NCBI RefSeq assembly: GCF_004114795.1
Contig: NZ_CP035311.1
Span: forward strand, 3,100,001-3,164,000
DNA from: Janthinobacterium sp. 17J80-10
Lineage (GTDB): Bacteria; Pseudomonadota; Gammaproteobacteria; Burkholderiales; Burkholderiaceae_D
Direction: 5' to 3'
DNA length: 64,000 nucleotides
This document shows positions 50,498 to 60,341 of this stretch, piece after piece; positions within the stretch are counted from its first letter, which is position 1, and each line of letters begins with the position of its first letter. The notes under the pieces were generated by a model that was not told the origin of the DNA, did not search any database, and saw nothing but the letters and a program-made list of their open reading frames with translations. A program made the translations under genes and the position numbers.

Positions 50498-53400
50498 CCC
50501 CGGTCTGCGCCAGCAGTTCCGGCGAAAGCTGCACCGGACCGCTGCCGCTGAAACGGTCGAGGAAAAGGTAGATCACCGGCGTGATGAACAGCGTAATGAC
50601 TTGCGACAGCAAAAGGCCGCCGACGATCGCCACGCCCAGCGGCTGGCGCAGCTCGGCGCCCGCGCCCAAACCAAAGGCGATCGGCAGCGCGCCCATCAAT
50701 GCCGCCAGGGTCGTCATCATGATCGGCCTGAAACGCAGCAGGCAGGCGGTGCGGATCGCCTCCAGCGGCGCCATGCCCTGGCTGCGCTGCGCATCGAGGG
50801 CGAAGTCGATCATCATGATGGCGTTTTTCTTGACGATCCCGATCAGCATGAGAATGCCGATGGTGGCGATCAGGGTCAGCTCGAAACCGAACAGCGCAAG
50901 GGCAAGCAAGGCCCCGACGGCAGCTGACGGCAAGCCGGCCAGGATCGTGATCGGATGGATATAGCTTTCGTACAATACGCCCAGCAGAATATAGATCACC
51001 GCCACCGCCAGCAGCAGCAGGGCCACCTGGCTGGTCTGCGATGACTGGAACACCGCAGCATCGCCGGCATAGGAAGTAATGACGCTGCCCGGCATGCCGA
51101 GCTCGGCCTTGAACCGTTCCAGCTTTGTACTGGCGTCCCCCAAAGGCACATCCGGCGCCAGGTTGAAGGACACCGTGATTGCCTGCAGCTGCCCCTGGTG
51201 GTTGACTGCAACTGGCCCTGCGGCACGCCGCACCTTGGCCACGCTCAGGAGCGGCACGAGCGTGCCGGTCTTGCTGCGCACGTAAATTTCATTCAGATTG
51301 GATTCATCCTGGACGCCTGAACCGGCGCTTTGCATGATCACCTGGTAGCTATTGCTGCTGGTGAATATGGTCGAGACCTGGCGCTCGCCGTAGGCGCTGT
51401 ACAACGCGCTGCGGATCTCGGCGATTTGCACCCCGGCCGCATTGGCGCGGTCGCGGTCAACATCCACCACCGCCTGCAAACCCTTCATTTGCGAATCGCT
51501 GGTGACATCGCGGAAGATGGGGTCGGCCCGCATCTTTTCCTGGATGCGTTCCGACCAGGTGTCCAGTTCGTCGGCACGCACGCTTTGCAGCACGTACTGG
51601 TAGCGGCTTTTACTGGATCGCCCGCCCAGGCGCAGGTTCTGCACCGGCGTCAGGAATACGGACAACCCGGGAATGCTGCCGACCTCGCGGCGCATGCCTT
51701 CCAGCACGCGATCCATGGAGGCGCGCTCTGCGCGCGGTTTCAAGCCGATAAAAATATTGCCGGTGTTGGTGCCGGAGACGCGCGCCGATACCGTGGCGAC
51801 ATTGGGATTGCGCTGCATGGTATCGGCCGCAGTTTTCACCAGCTGCACCATCACCGGGTAGGAAACGTCCTGCGGCCCCTCCACCACCGCGGAGATCTGC
51901 CCGATATCCTCAGTCGGAAAAAACCCTTTGGGCATGCTCTGGAACAGCCAGATGGTTACGGCGAAGGTAACCAGCGCCAGCGCCAGCGTGGTCCGGCGGT
52001 AGCGCAGGCATATGTCGAGCCCGCGCTCATAGGTATGCAGCACGGCCTGAAAGCCACGCTCGAAGGCGCGGCTGACCGCGTTCTCTTTCTCATGCGCATC
52101 GTGGCGCAGGTAGCGGCTGCACAGCATCGGCACCAGCGTCAGGGACACCACGGCCGACACCAGCACCGCCAGCGACACCACGGCGGCAAACTCATGGAAC
52201 ATCAGGCCGATTACACCCGGCATGTAGAAAATCGGGATGAAAACCGCCACCAGCGAGATGGAGATCGAGATAATCGTGAAACCAACCTCGCGCGAGCCCT
52301 TCAATGCCGCTGCCATCGGCGCCATGCCATCCTCGATGTGGCGCACGATATTTTCCAGCATGACGATGGCGTCATCCACCACCAGGCCGACCGCGATGGT
52401 AATGCCGAGCAGGGAAATATTGTTGAGGCTATAGCCGAACGCATACATCAGGGCAAAACAGCCGATCAGGGAAATCGGCAGCGACACTACCGGGATGATG
52501 GTCGCTGACAGGCGCTTGAGAAACAGGAAAATCACCAGCACCACCAGCGCGATCGTCAGAAACAATGTGAGCTTGACGTCGTGGATGGCTTCGCGGATGG
52601 ATACCGAGCGGTCGTTCAGGACCTTGACCTCGACGGAAGCCGGCATCTGTTCGCGAAACTGCGGCAACCTGGCAATGACGGCGTCGACCACCGCCACTGT
52701 ATTGGCGTTGGGCTGGCGCTGCACGCCGAGGGTGATGGAGGGTTCGCCATTGGCCCAGCTGCCGCTCTTGGCCGACTCCACGCTGTCTTCGACAATGGCC
52801 ACGTCCTTCAGCCGCATCGATACGCCATCCTTGCTCTGGATGACGAGATTGGCGAAAGCGGCGGCATTCGGCAGCTGCCGGTTGGCTTCCAGCGTCAGGC
52901 TCTGGCGTGGGCCATCGAGCACGCCCACCGGCGTATTGGCGTTGGCCGCACGAATCGCCGCCCCCAGTTCATCCAGGGTCAGATTGCGCGCGGCCAGCTG
53001 GTCGGCGCGCGCCTGGATGCGCACGGCATAGCGGCGAGCGCCAAATACCTGGACCTGGGCCACGCCATCGATGGTCGACAGCGAAGGCGAAATCAGGTTT
53101 TCCGCATAATCGTTCAATTCCGCCAGCGACATGGACGGAGAAGTGAGTACCACCAGCAGCACCGACTGGTCTGCGGGGTTGACCTTGCGGTAGGCCGGCA
53201 GCGAGGTCATCTCCTCCGGCAAGCTGCGCTGGGCGCGCAGCAAGGCGGCTTGCACATCCACGGCGGCTGCGTCGATGTCGCGGTCAGGATTGAATTCCAG
53301 CGTGACGGACGTGCTGCCGCGGGTATTGCTCGAACTGATGGTGGCCAGGCCGGCGATGGTGGAAAACTGCTTTTCCAACGGCGTGGCAACCGATGCCGCC

Positions 53401-53576
53401 ATGATTTCCGGGCTGGCGCCAGGCAGCGACGCGGTCACATTGATGATCGGCGTGTTGTAGCTGGGCAGCGCTGCGATCGGCAAGCCGACATAGGCAAACA
53501 GGCCAACAACGACGATGGCGATCGACAGCAGCACTGTCATTACCGGCCGGCGGATACAAAGTTCGGAGATGTTCAC
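50469..53576 (-). CDS. RND-family multidrug efflux permease (HAE1)
   Basis: 1035 residues, about 12 spans with two large periplasmic loops. RND marks: start MNISELCIRRPVMTVLLSIAIVV, the proton-relay Asp pair in TM4 (GLVVDDAIVMLENIVRHIE), and the end GIVKKNAIMMIDFALDAQR. It belongs to the MdtB/MdtC-like branch and extrudes drugs or solvents with a fusion protein and TolC-type channel. The start is GTG at 53576, overlapping the TGA of the adaptor gene in GTGA. The outer-membrane component is not present in this window. The stop lies inside the 3' end of the aidB-like gene. Confidence 0.93.
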   Translation of the reverse strand: MNISELCIRRPVMTVLLSIAIVVVGLFAYVGLPIAALPSYNTPIINVTASLPGASPEIMAASVATPLEKQFSTIAGLATISSSNTRGSTSVTLEFNPDRDIDAAAVDVQAALLRAQRSLPEEMTSLPAYRKVNPADQSVLLVVLTSPSMSLAELNDYAENLISPSLSTIDGVAQVQVFGARRYAVRIQARADQLAARNLTLDELGAAIRAANANTPVGVLDGPRQSLTLEANRQLPNAAAFANLVIQSKDGVSMRLKDVAIVEDSVESAKSGSWANGEPSITLGVQRQPNANTVAVVDAVIARLPQFREQMPASVEVKVLNDRSVSIREAIHDVKLTLFLTIALVVLVIFLFLKRLSATIIPVVSLPISLIGCFALMYAFGYSLNNISLLGITIAVGLVVDDAIVMLENIVRHIEDGMAPMAAALKGSREVGFTIISISISLVAVFIPIFYMPGVIGLMFHEFAAVVSLAVLVSAVVSLTLVPMLCSRYLRHDAHEKENAVSRAFERGFQAVLHTYERGLDICLRYRRTTLALALVTFAVTIWLFQSMPKGFFPTEDIGQISAVVEGPQDVSYPVMVQLVKTAADTMQRNPNVATVSARVSGTNTGNIFIGLKPRAERASMDRVLEGMRREVGSIPGLSVFLTPVQNLRLGGRSSKSRYQYVLQSVRADELDTWSERIQEKMRADPIFRDVTSDSQMKGLQAVVDVDRDRANAAGVQIAEIRSALYSAYGERQVSTIFTSSNSYQVIMQSAGSGVQDESNLNEIYVRSKTGTLVPLLSVAKVRRAAGPVAVNHQGQLQAITVSFNLAPDVPLGDASTKLERFKAELGMPGSVITSYAGDAAVFQSSQTSQVALLLLAVAVIYILLGVLYESYIHPITILAGLPSAAVGALLALALFGFELTLIATIGILMLIGIVKKNAIMMIDFALDAQRSQGMAPLEAIRTACLLRFRPIMMTTLAALMGALPIAFGLGAGAELRQPLGVAIVGGLLLSQVITLFITPVIYLFLDRFSGSGPVQLSPELLAQTGVSAARPGQE

Positions 53577-54706
53577 GGCTTGCCCTTGCCATCCTGGCCA
53601 GCCTTGGCGGCGGCTTCGGTGACCTTGCCGCCCGGCCGCAGGTTTTGCGTGCCTTCGACGACCACGCGGGCGCGGGCATCGAGACCGGCGATCGCTGCCT
53701 GGCCCTGCTCGATTGCCAGGACCTCGACCTTGCGTGCCTGCACGCTACCGTCGGCCTGAACCACATAGACGAACTGCTGTTCAGGCCCCGTCACGAGTGC
53801 CTGCGCCGGCACGACAACCGCATCCTCCAGGGTACGCGCGACCAGGCGCACGGTCACAAAATTGCCTGGCCACATGCGGTGCTGCGCATTGTCGAATTGG
53901 GCTTTCATGCGCACCGTCCCGGTTTGCGCATCGACTGCATTGTCGATGAACACCAGCTTGCCGCTGACTTCCTCGCCGCCTGCCAGTTGCGCGACCACAG
54001 GTGCATCGCCTTTGGGATAGGTCGCCAGAATCCGACCAAGTTCACGCTCGGCCACTGGAAAGCTGACGGCAATCGGATCAATCTGGGCAATCGTCAGCAT
54101 CGGCACGCCGCCAGGCTGCGCCAGGCTGCCCGGGCGCACACTGATGGCGCCAATGCGGCCAGAAATACTGGCAGTGATGGAATTGTAGCCCAGTGCGACC
54201 TGGCTTGACTGGGTCGCCGCCTCGCCGCCCCGGACCGCGCTGCGCAAGGCTTCCACCTGATTGCGGGCGGTATCGACCGCCGCCGGCGATACAAACTGCC
54301 TGGCCTGCAATTCACGGTTACGCCGCAGCGCCGCTTCAGCCTCGGCAAGTTCGGCGCGATTGCGCGCCAGTTGTGCCTGCGCACTTGCCACGCCGGCCTG
54401 GTCGCTGCGCGGATCCAGCGTAAACAGCAATTGCCCCGCGCTGACTTCCTGCCCTTCGCGCACGTGCACGGCGCGTACGATATTCTGGACTTGCGGTCGC
54501 ACCTCGACGGTATTGATCGCCGTGACATAGCCATTGGCGCGTATCGTTACGGGAATCGTTTTTTTCTGCGCCTGCACCGTCTTGACGACCTGCGTGGCAA
54601 CGCGCGGCTTCTTGGCCTGCGGATCCTGTTTGCCTTGCCAAAGGACATAAGCGCCGAGGATGGCGAGAAGAATGATCGCGCCGACTAGGATTTTCTTGCG
54701 TGTCAC
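53573..54706 (-). CDS. RND efflux periplasmic adaptor (membrane fusion protein)
   Basis: 377 residues: an N-terminal anchor span (ILVGAIILLAILGAYVL), lipoyl/biotinyl-like hairpin parts (VEVRPQVQNIVRAVHVREGQEVSAGQLLFTLDPR), a coiled-coil hairpin (RNRAELAEAEAALRRNRELQ), and the beta-barrel domain (SVRPGSLAQPGGVPMLTIAQIDPIAVSFPV). It joins the RND permease to an outer-membrane channel. The start is taken as GTG 54706 (VTRKKILVG), because no ATG lies nearby; a weak site precedes it, so the start is uncertain. The stop overlaps the permease GTG start, which indicates coupled translation. Confidence 0.88.
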   Translation of the reverse strand: MTRKKILVGAIILLAILGAYVLWQGKQDPQAKKPRVATQVVKTVQAQKKTIPVTIRANGYVTAINTVEVRPQVQNIVRAVHVREGQEVSAGQLLFTLDPRSDQAGVASAQAQLARNRAELAEAEAALRRNRELQARQFVSPAAVDTARNQVEALRSAVRGGEAATQSSQVALGYNSITASISGRIGAISVRPGSLAQPGGVPMLTIAQIDPIAVSFPVAERELGRILATYPKGDAPVVAQLAGGEEVSGKLVFIDNAVDAQTGTVRMKAQFDNAQHRMWPGNFVTVRLVARTLEDAVVVPAQALVTGPEQQFVYVVQADGSVQARKVEVLAIEQGQAAIAGLDARARVVVEGTQNLRPGGKVTEAAAKAGQDGKGKP

Positions 54707-54940
54707 GTGAATACCGATTCGATTAAAAGAATGACCTCGGCAAATTCCAGGATTCCCCGGTACACGTTTGCCGCATGGTGACCAAAAACGACAAGATACC
54801 ACCAGACGGAAAATTCCGTTGCTACGGCAACATCAATCAGGCCAGCAGAACAGGATCAGAAAACGCCAGGACTGGCGAATGAACAAAGGGAATTTGCCCG
54901 AACGGGCGAAAAAGGCAAAATCGACAAGGAGAAATACAAA

Positions 54941-55036
54941 GGCGAGCCTTGTCTGCGGCACTTGTGGGGAAAGGCTGTGGCTGCTTCGTTCCCGACCTGA
55001 CCAGGTTCACCAAGCCACAATGCGCAGGGGCCCGCC
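54941..55036 (-). ncRNA. ffs: 4.5S signal recognition particle RNA
   Basis: The minus strand contains GAACCTGGTCAGGTCGGGAA and then CGAAGCAGCCACAGCC, the conserved SRP RNA core (Ffh-binding internal loops). The ends pair: GGCGGGCC (55036-55029) with GGCTCGCC (54948-54941). The 96-nt length fits the small bacterial type. It lies between ubiD and the RND adaptor gene. A promoter-like TGGTAGAAT element lies 6 bp upstream. Confidence 0.93.
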
Positions 55037-55042
55037 AACGAC

Positions 55043-55051
55043 ATTCTACCA
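55043..55051 (-). promoter_or_regulatory. Extended -10 promoter of ffs
   Basis: TGG-TAGAAT, an extended -10 (TGn before the hexamer), ends 6 bp before the 5' end of the SRP RNA. No good -35 element was found. It is close to the 3' end of ubiD, so ffs has its own promoter overlapping that end region. Confidence 0.6.
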
Positions 55052-55075
55052 GCATTACGCCTTTTCACCCAGTGC

Positions 55076-56560
55076 TCAAATCCCCAGGCCTTCCCAGATC
55101 CGGTCGACCCTGGCCTTTACTTCTTCGCTCATGACAATCGTGCTCCCCCACTCGCGGCTGGTTTCTCCCGGCCACTTGTTGGTCGCATCGATGCCCATCT
55201 TGCTGCCCAGCCCACTGACCGGGGAGGCGAAATCCAGGTAATCGATCGGCGTCTGGTCCACCAGGGTAGTATCGCGTACGGGATCGACCCGGGTTGTAAT
55301 GGCCCAGATCACTTCCTTCCAGTCGCGAATATTCACATCTTCGTCCACCACGATGATGAACTTGGTATACATGAACTGGCGCAAAAAGCTCCATACCCCG
55401 AACATGACGCGCTTGGCGTGCCCCGGATAGGATTTCTTTATCTGCACCACCGCCATGCGATAACTGCAGCCCTCGGGGGGCAGATAGAAATCGGTAATTT
55501 CCGAAAACTGCTTTTGCAGCAGCGGCACGAACACTTCGTTCAAGGCAACGCCAAGCACCGCCGGCTCGTCCGGCGGCTTGCCGGTATAAGTGGAGTGATA
55601 GATGGGATCGCGCCGCATGGTGATGCGGTCGATGGTAAACACCGGAAACCAGTCCTGCTCATTGTAATAGCCGGTGTGGTCGCCATACGGGCCTTCCAAT
55701 GCATGTTCATAGCCGCTTGGATGGGATGCGTCCGGATAGATATGTCCTTCCAGGACGATCTCGGCGGACGCGGGCACGCGCAATTCGCTGCCGATCGCCT
55801 TGACCAGTTCGGTGCGGCTCCCGCGCAGCAAGCCGGCAAACTGGTATTCCGACAGGCTGTCCGGCACCGGCGTCACCGCGCCCAGTATCGTCGCCGGATC
55901 AGCGCCCAGCGCCACCGCTACTGGATAAGGCTTGCCCGGATGGGCAATTCCATGCTCGCGAAAATCCAGCGCGCCGCCGCGATGCGCCAGCCAGCGCATG
56001 ATGACCTTGTTGCGGCCCAGGACCTGCTGGCGGTAGATGCCAAGGTTTTGCCGCTTCTTGTGCGGCCCCTTGGTGATCACCAGCCCCCAGGTGATCAAGG
56101 GGGCGACATCGCCTGGCCAGCAATGCTGGATCGGCAGCTTCGCCAGATCGACATCATTGCCTTCCCAGACGATTTCCTGGCAGGGCGCCGAACGCGCTTC
56201 CTTGGGTGCCATATCCCACAGGGCTTTCAGCAGGGACCCCAGTCCCAGCGCATCCTTGAATCCCTTGGGCGGCTCCGGCTCCTTCAGGCTCGCCAGCAGT
56301 TGGCCGATGCGGCGCAATTCGCTGACATCCTGCGCGCCCATCCCCAGTGCAACCCGACGCGGTGTGCCAAACAGGTTGGCCAGCACCGGCATGGTATGCC
56401 CCGTGGGCTGCTCGAACAGCAGTGCCGGTCCGGCGGCACGCAGGGTCCTGTCACACACCTCCGTCATTTCCAGGTGCGACGAAACCGCTTGCCCAACGCG
56501 CTTGAGCTCACCAATATCTTGCAATTGGTTAATAAAATCCCGTAAATCTTTATATTTCAT
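55076..56560 (-). CDS. ubiD: UbiD, 3-octaprenyl-4-hydroxybenzoate carboxy-lyase
   Basis: 494 residues, normal size. It decarboxylates the ubiquinone precursor 3-polyprenyl-4-hydroxybenzoate using prenylated FMN made by UbiX. Marks: [19 protein letters not shown], the prFMN-binding segments [19 protein letters not shown] and [12 protein letters not shown], the catalytic Arg/Glu region [18 protein letters not shown], and the metal-binding [20 protein letters not shown]. The start at 56560 is plain. It stands alone on the minus strand, followed downstream by the SRP RNA gene. The gap upstream is AT-rich. Confidence 0.97.
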   Translation of the reverse strand: MKYKDLRDFINQLQDIGELKRVGQAVSSHLEMTEVCDRTLRAAGPALLFEQPTGHTMPVLANLFGTPRRVALGMGAQDVSELRRIGQLLASLKEPEPPKGFKDALGLGSLLKALWDMAPKEARSAPCQEIVWEGNDVDLAKLPIQHCWPGDVAPLITWGLVITKGPHKKRQNLGIYRQQVLGRNKVIMRWLAHRGGALDFREHGIAHPGKPYPVAVALGADPATILGAVTPVPDSLSEYQFAGLLRGSRTELVKAIGSELRVPASAEIVLEGHIYPDASHPSGYEHALEGPYGDHTGYYNEQDWFPVFTIDRITMRRDPIYHSTYTGKPPDEPAVLGVALNEVFVPLLQKQFSEITDFYLPPEGCSYRMAVVQIKKSYPGHAKRVMFGVWSFLRQFMYTKFIIVVDEDVNIRDWKEVIWAITTRVDPVRDTTLVDQTPIDYLDFASPVSGLGSKMGIDATNKWPGETSREWGSTIVMSEEVKARVDRIWEGLGI

Positions 56561-56692
56561 GTTTTTTTATACATTTTTAAGCGCATGTTTGGGCTCAAAC
56601 AGGGTGATCCAAGTCCCTGTTTTCATTGAATTTTGTTGCAGTGCAGCGTAATTCTATATATCAATAAGTTATGCATTTTCTTTTTTATATTA

Positions 56693-56721
56693 TTGACTTG
56701 ATATAACTCAGCCCCTACAAT
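56693..56721 (+). promoter_or_regulatory. Sigma-70-type promoter for the lytic transglycosylase gene
   Basis: TTGACT (56693-56698) and TACAAT (56716-56721) are 17 bp apart, each differing from the consensus at one position. Transcription would start near 56728, leaving a 5' leader of about 310 nt. Confidence 0.7.
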
Positions 56722-56830
56722 TCGCTTCACTTGAAGAGGAAGCAGCCTTCACAAGAACAAGTGCTGCAGAATAAACCAAATCAGTTCACGGGGTTCGGGG
56801 CCCCACATGACATTTTAAGGAGTGTTGCCA

Positions 56831-57000
56831 AAGGCGTCAGCCTTCCCCCGGAAAAATTTGCCTGCCACTGGGTCCGATGCCGCTCTTAGCCGCCGCCAGC
56901 TGAAAAACAGGCAAAGCCGACCGTCTGACTTTGCGCCATGCATGGACAGACGATGTTTCTGATTGACGGCATAAACGGAAACCAGTCCGGATTCATCCGG
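56831..57000 (+). promoter_or_regulatory. Hairpin-rich 5' leader, candidate cis-regulatory RNA
   Basis: Four perfect stems occur in series: AAGGC/GCCTT with GTCA loop (56831-56844); TTTGCCTG (56857-56864) with CAGGCAAA (56908-56915), enclosing CTGG and CCAG; CGTCTG (56922-56927) with CAGACG (56947-56952), enclosing the palindrome CCATGCATGG; and CCGGAT/ATCCGG (56987-57000). No known riboswitch family was recognised; a frame with TTG start could also run through it. Confidence 0.5.
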
Positions 57001-57039
57001 CGTGGGGAGCGTTCGTGCCGTGACGATTCAGGAGAAGCA

Positions 57040-58026
57040 ATGTTACATCGAATTATCGCCGCTGGAGGAATGCTGAGTCGCAAGACCGCTGACCAGTCGG
57101 CTGCAGTTGCCACGTCGCTCGTGCGCGCCACTTTGGGTGGCATCATGACACTGGCCCATCATTCCCTGATGGTAATGGGCGTGGCTGCCATTGCCGCCTT
57201 GACCCTCATGTTCGTCAAGCCGCATTTTACGGAGCATCTGAAGGCCCTGTCGCCGTTCGCCGCGGGCACGGCAGTCAGCGACGGCACCGATGTAGTCGCC
57301 GATATCAGTTCCAGTTCCGCCCCCATGGACACGCCTGGCCAACCGATTGCCATAGCCACGTCGGGCACGCCGGCCAAACTGAAGCAACCGGCAAAAATCG
57401 ATCTCGCAATCCGCAAGGCTTCGCTGTCCGACGAACAAATGGTCGTTTCGCAGTGGATTTCACGCCGTTATCGGGTGGCTGCAGATGCAACGCACATGCT
57501 GGTATCCGAAGCGTACAAGAATGCCCAGAAACTCGAACTCGACCCCTTGCTGATCCTGGCAGTCGCGGCAATCGAATCCGGCTTCAATCCCTTTGCAGAA
57601 AGCGCTGTCGGTGCCCAAGGGCTGATGCAAGTCATGTCAAAGGTGCATCGCGACAAGTTTCGCGAACACGGCGGCGTCCATGCGGCGCTTGATCCCGTCA
57701 CAAACATCAAGGTTGGCTCAGCCATTCTGAAAGATTACGTCAGACAGGGCGGCTCGGTAGAGGCAGGCTTGAAGCGTTATGTGGGCGCAGCTGCATTCGC
57801 CACCGATTCCGGTTACGGTACGCGCGTACTGGCAGAATACCGCCGCCTGCAGGAAGTGGCCGGCCGTACCGCGCCAGTGGTTTCCACCGTGGCTAGCAGC
57901 GCCGAACCGGCTATGCCCGCACGCCCTGCTGGAGAGGCGAAGAAACCTGCGCCTGAAGACAAATCGGCAGCCCTGAAGCCAATCGACCGGATCGACGCCG
58001 GCGCAGTCAAGATGGCGGCGATCTGA
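57040..58026 (+). CDS. Lytic transglycosylase with SLT domain
   Basis: 328 residues. A single N-terminal membrane span (about 45-62) anchors it, followed by a Ser/Pro/Thr-rich linker and a transglycosylase SLT domain (about 150-280). The catalytic Glu is residue 179 in AAIESGFNPFAESAVGAQGLMQV. It cleaves the MurNAc-GlcNAc bond of peptidoglycan. The C-terminal tail is Ala/Pro/Lys-rich. The ATG at 57040 is chosen for AGGAG 5 nt upstream; a longer frame from 56938 exists but lacks a site. The gene has its own promoter and terminator and so is monocistronic. Confidence 0.9.
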   Translation: MLHRIIAAGGMLSRKTADQSAAVATSLVRATLGGIMTLAHHSLMVMGVAAIAALTLMFVKPHFTEHLKALSPFAAGTAVSDGTDVVADISSSSAPMDTPGQPIAIATSGTPAKLKQPAKIDLAIRKASLSDEQMVVSQWISRRYRVAADATHMLVSEAYKNAQKLELDPLLILAVAAIESGFNPFAESAVGAQGLMQVMSKVHRDKFREHGGVHAALDPVTNIKVGSAILKDYVRQGGSVEAGLKRYVGAAAFATDSGYGTRVLAEYRRLQEVAGRTAPVVSTVASSAEPAMPARPAGEAKKPAPEDKSAALKPIDRIDAGAVKMAAI

Positions 58027-58054
58027 CCGCGACCTGATTGACGCTGTCCATATC

Positions 58055-58081
58055 AAAAAGGAGCCGACCGGCTCCTTTTTT
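58055..58081. terminator. Terminator between the transglycosylase and aminotransferase genes
   Basis: AAAAA, GGAGCC (58060-58065), loop GACC, GGCTCC (58070-58075), six T. It works for both converging genes. Confidence 0.93.
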
Positions 58082-58104
58082 ATTGCCTGGCGCCTGAAAC
58101 AGGC

Positions 58105-59271
58105 CTAGCGCCTGAAATATTTTTCCAGGCGGTGCACGGCTTCGTGCAAATTCTCCAGTGTCGTCGCGTAAGAAATCCTGATGTACTGCCTGGCGGCATG
58201 GCTGCCAAAATCCAGCCCCGGCACCATCACCACGCCTGCCTGCTCCAGCATGTCCCGCGTCAAGCTGTCCGCATCAGATGCCAGCTGGCTGCAATCGGCA
58301 TACACATAGAAAGCACCATCAGGCATGACGGGTACCCGAAAGCCGAGATCCGTCAGCGCCGGAACAATATAATCGCGCCGCCGCTTGAATTCCGCCTTGC
58401 GCTCCTCGAACAGGGCAAGCGATTGGGGATCAAAGCAAGCCAGTCCGGCGTATTGCGAAATCGCGGAGGCGCAAATGAACAGGTTTTGCGCCAGCTTTTC
58501 CATGTGCGGCACCAGCCGTTCCGGCACCACGAGCCATCCCAGGCGCCAGCCTGTCATGTTGAAATACTTGGAGAAGCTGTTTATGACGATAACGTCTTCT
58601 CCCAGCGACAGGGCGGTAAAAGGCGGCCGGTCGTAACTCAAGCCCTGGTAAATCTCGTCAACGATCGTAAAGCCGCCGCGCGCCCTGATACTACCGACAA
58701 TGCGGCCCAACTCGGCAGGGTCAATGGAGGTGCCCGTCGGATTGGAGGGCGATGCCAGCAAAACACCCCGCGTCGCAGGTCCCCAGTTGGCGCGCACCAT
58801 GGCATCCGTCAGCTGGAAACGCGCATCCGGACCGCTTGGAATCATCTTCGCGCAGCCTTCGAAAGCCGCGACAAAGTGACGGTTGCAGGGATAGGACGGG
58901 TCTGGCATCAGCACTTCCGTGCCCTGCTCGACCAGCGCGGCGCAGGCCAGCAAGAGGGCACCCGAGGCACCGGCGGTCACGATAATGCGTTCCGGCGCCA
59001 CCTGCACGCCATACTTATCCAGGTAATGACCTGCGATCGCTTCGCGTAAAGCGGGCAGGCCCAGAGCCGAAGTATATTGCGTCCGGCCTTCCGCCATTGC
59101 ACGGCTAGCCGCCTCGATAACCAGCGGCGCCGCCGTGAAATCCGGCTCGCCGATGCCCATGTGGATGATGGAGCGCCCCTGCCGCTCCAGGGCGGCCGCC
59201 ATCTTGGCCAGTTCCATCACGTGGAAAGGCGCAATATTCGCGAGTCGGGATGCGAGTGGAGAAAAATTCAT
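58105..59271 (-). CDS. Class I/II PLP-dependent aminotransferase
   Basis: 388 residues, fold type I. The pyridoxal Lys is in INSFSKYFNMTGWRLGWLV (about residue 235), the phosphate and ring contacts in GASGALLLACAAL, ASPSNPTGTS and IVDEIYQGLSYD, and the substrate Arg in QYIRISYATT. It resembles aspartate/alanine-type aminotransferases, but the substrate cannot be predicted. The start ATG at 59271 (MNFSPLASRLANI) has no clear ribosome site. It lies 60 bp downstream of nusB and could be read from the rib-nusB operon. Confidence 0.9.
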   Translation of the reverse strand: MNFSPLASRLANIAPFHVMELAKMAAALERQGRSIIHMGIGEPDFTAAPLVIEAASRAMAEGRTQYTSALGLPALREAIAGHYLDKYGVQVAPERIIVTAGASGALLLACAALVEQGTEVLMPDPSYPCNRHFVAAFEGCAKMIPSGPDARFQLTDAMVRANWGPATRGVLLASPSNPTGTSIDPAELGRIVGSIRARGGFTIVDEIYQGLSYDRPPFTALSLGEDVIVINSFSKYFNMTGWRLGWLVVPERLVPHMEKLAQNLFICASAISQYAGLACFDPQSLALFEERKAEFKRRRDYIVPALTDLGFRVPVMPDGAFYVYADCSQLASDADSLTRDMLEQAGVVMVPGLDFGSHAARQYIRISYATTLENLHEAVHRLEKYFRR

Positions 59272-59331
59272 GTCAGGGCGGCGCGGTTCGCCGCAGCAAC
59301 GGGAAGTCCCTCAGGAACGAAATCCTGTGAC

Positions 59332-59802
59332 TCAAGCCTTGCGGGAAGACTGGACTTCGGCAGCACGCAATTGTGCCGACAACTTGTCCAGGACGCCATT
59401 CACGTACTTGTGGCCATCAATGCCGCCAAAGGATTTGGCCAGCTCGACCGCTTCATTGATGACGACCTTGTAAGGGATTTCAAGATGATGCTTGAGTTCA
59501 TAGGCGCCGATCAGCAGCACCGCATGCTCGATCGGCGACAAATCGCCAATCGGACGGTCGATCAGCGGACTCAAGCCTTCACGCAATATGCCGGCATCGC
59601 GTATCGCGCCGTGCAACAGGGCATTGAAATGTCCGGCGTCGGCCTTGTCGAACCCATGCGCTTCGCGGATGTGGGCATCGATCGCACCCGCATCTTCGTT
59701 ATTCAGCAGCCACTGATACAAGCCTTGCAGGGCGAACTCGCGGGCACGATGACGCGGAGTACGGCTTTTGCTGGGATTGGCATGCAATTCTTTTTGTGTC
59801 AT
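59332..59802 (-). CDS. nusB: Transcription antitermination factor NusB
   Basis: 156 residues, normal length. NusB binds boxA RNA with NusE in rRNA antitermination. Marks: [18 protein letters not shown] at the start and [45 protein letters not shown]. The ATG at 59802 overlaps the TGA of ribH (TGATG), so translation is coupled. The order ribH-nusB is widespread in proteobacteria. Confidence 0.97.
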   Translation of the reverse strand: MTQKELHANPSKSRTPRHRAREFALQGLYQWLLNNEDAGAIDAHIREAHGFDKADAGHFNALLHGAIRDAGILREGLSPLIDRPIGDLSPIEHAVLLIGAYELKHHLEIPYKVVINEAVELAKSFGGIDGHKYVNGVLDKLSAQLRAAEVQSSRKA

Positions 59803-60287
59803 CAATCTTCCTCTGTCATGTCTGCCAGGTCTTCGAGGGCAATCGACAGATTGGCCATTTCGATCGCCACGCGGGCAGCGTCAGCACCCTTTTCCACCAT
59901 GCGCGCTTCGGCCTGTTCATCGGTATCGGTCGTCAGGACGGCGTTGGCGACCGGGATGCCGTAATCGAGTCCGACACGCGTGATGCCGGCGCCGGATTCA
60001 TTCGACACCAGTTCAAAATGGTAGGTTTCACCGCGGATGACGGCGCCAATGCCGATCAAGGCATCGAATTGCCGCGTTTCCGCGAGTTTTTGCAATGCCA
60101 AAGGGATTTCCAGGGCGCCCGGCACCGACACATGCAAGATATCCTCATCGGCCACGCCGAGACGCTGCAACTCTGCCAGGCATGCAGCCAGCAAGCCTGT
60201 GCAGACTTTTTCATTAAAACGCGCCTGGGCAATCCCGATGCGCATGCCTTCGCCATCCAGGTTTGATTCGTAAGTACCTACTGTCAT
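59802..60287 (-). CDS. ribH: 6,7-dimethyl-8-ribityllumazine synthase
   Basis: 161 residues. It condenses the RibB product 3,4-dihydroxy-2-butanone 4-phosphate with the aminouracil to ribityllumazine. Marks: [58 protein letters not shown] with active-site residues, and [16 protein letters not shown]. The start ATG at 60287 ([10 protein letters not shown]) has AGGGGA about 8 nt upstream; a longer frame is possible from 60314. It is 54 bp downstream of ribB and coupled to nusB. Confidence 0.97.
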   Translation of the reverse strand: MTVGTYESNLDGEGMRIGIAQARFNEKVCTGLLAACLAELQRLGVADEDILHVSVPGALEIPLALQKLAETRQFDALIGIGAVIRGETYHFELVSNESGAGITRVGLDYGIPVANAVLTTDTDEQAEARMVEKGADAARVAIEMANLSIALEDLADMTEED

Positions 60288-60341
60288 GGCTTTTCCCCTT
60301 ATGACTTCATGCAAAATTCACTGCTCCAGCCGCTGCCGCAT

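Larger units (their letters stand above)
56561..57039. other. Promoter and long structured leader region of the lytic transglycosylase gene
   Basis: 479 bp without a supported gene. The left part is AT-rich (ubiD upstream region). A sigma-70-type promoter is at 56693-56721. From about 56728 the presumed leader of about 310 nt contains a run of perfect inverted repeats described in a separate entry. AGGAG at 57030-57034 is the ribosome site. Several short in-frame ATGs exist upstream of the chosen start. Confidence 0.6.

Noticed and set aside
56825-57010. Cobalamin or other known riboswitch in the transglycosylase leader
   Set aside because: A GCCACTG stretch recalls part of the B12 element, but the other conserved blocks are missing, so no family is claimed.
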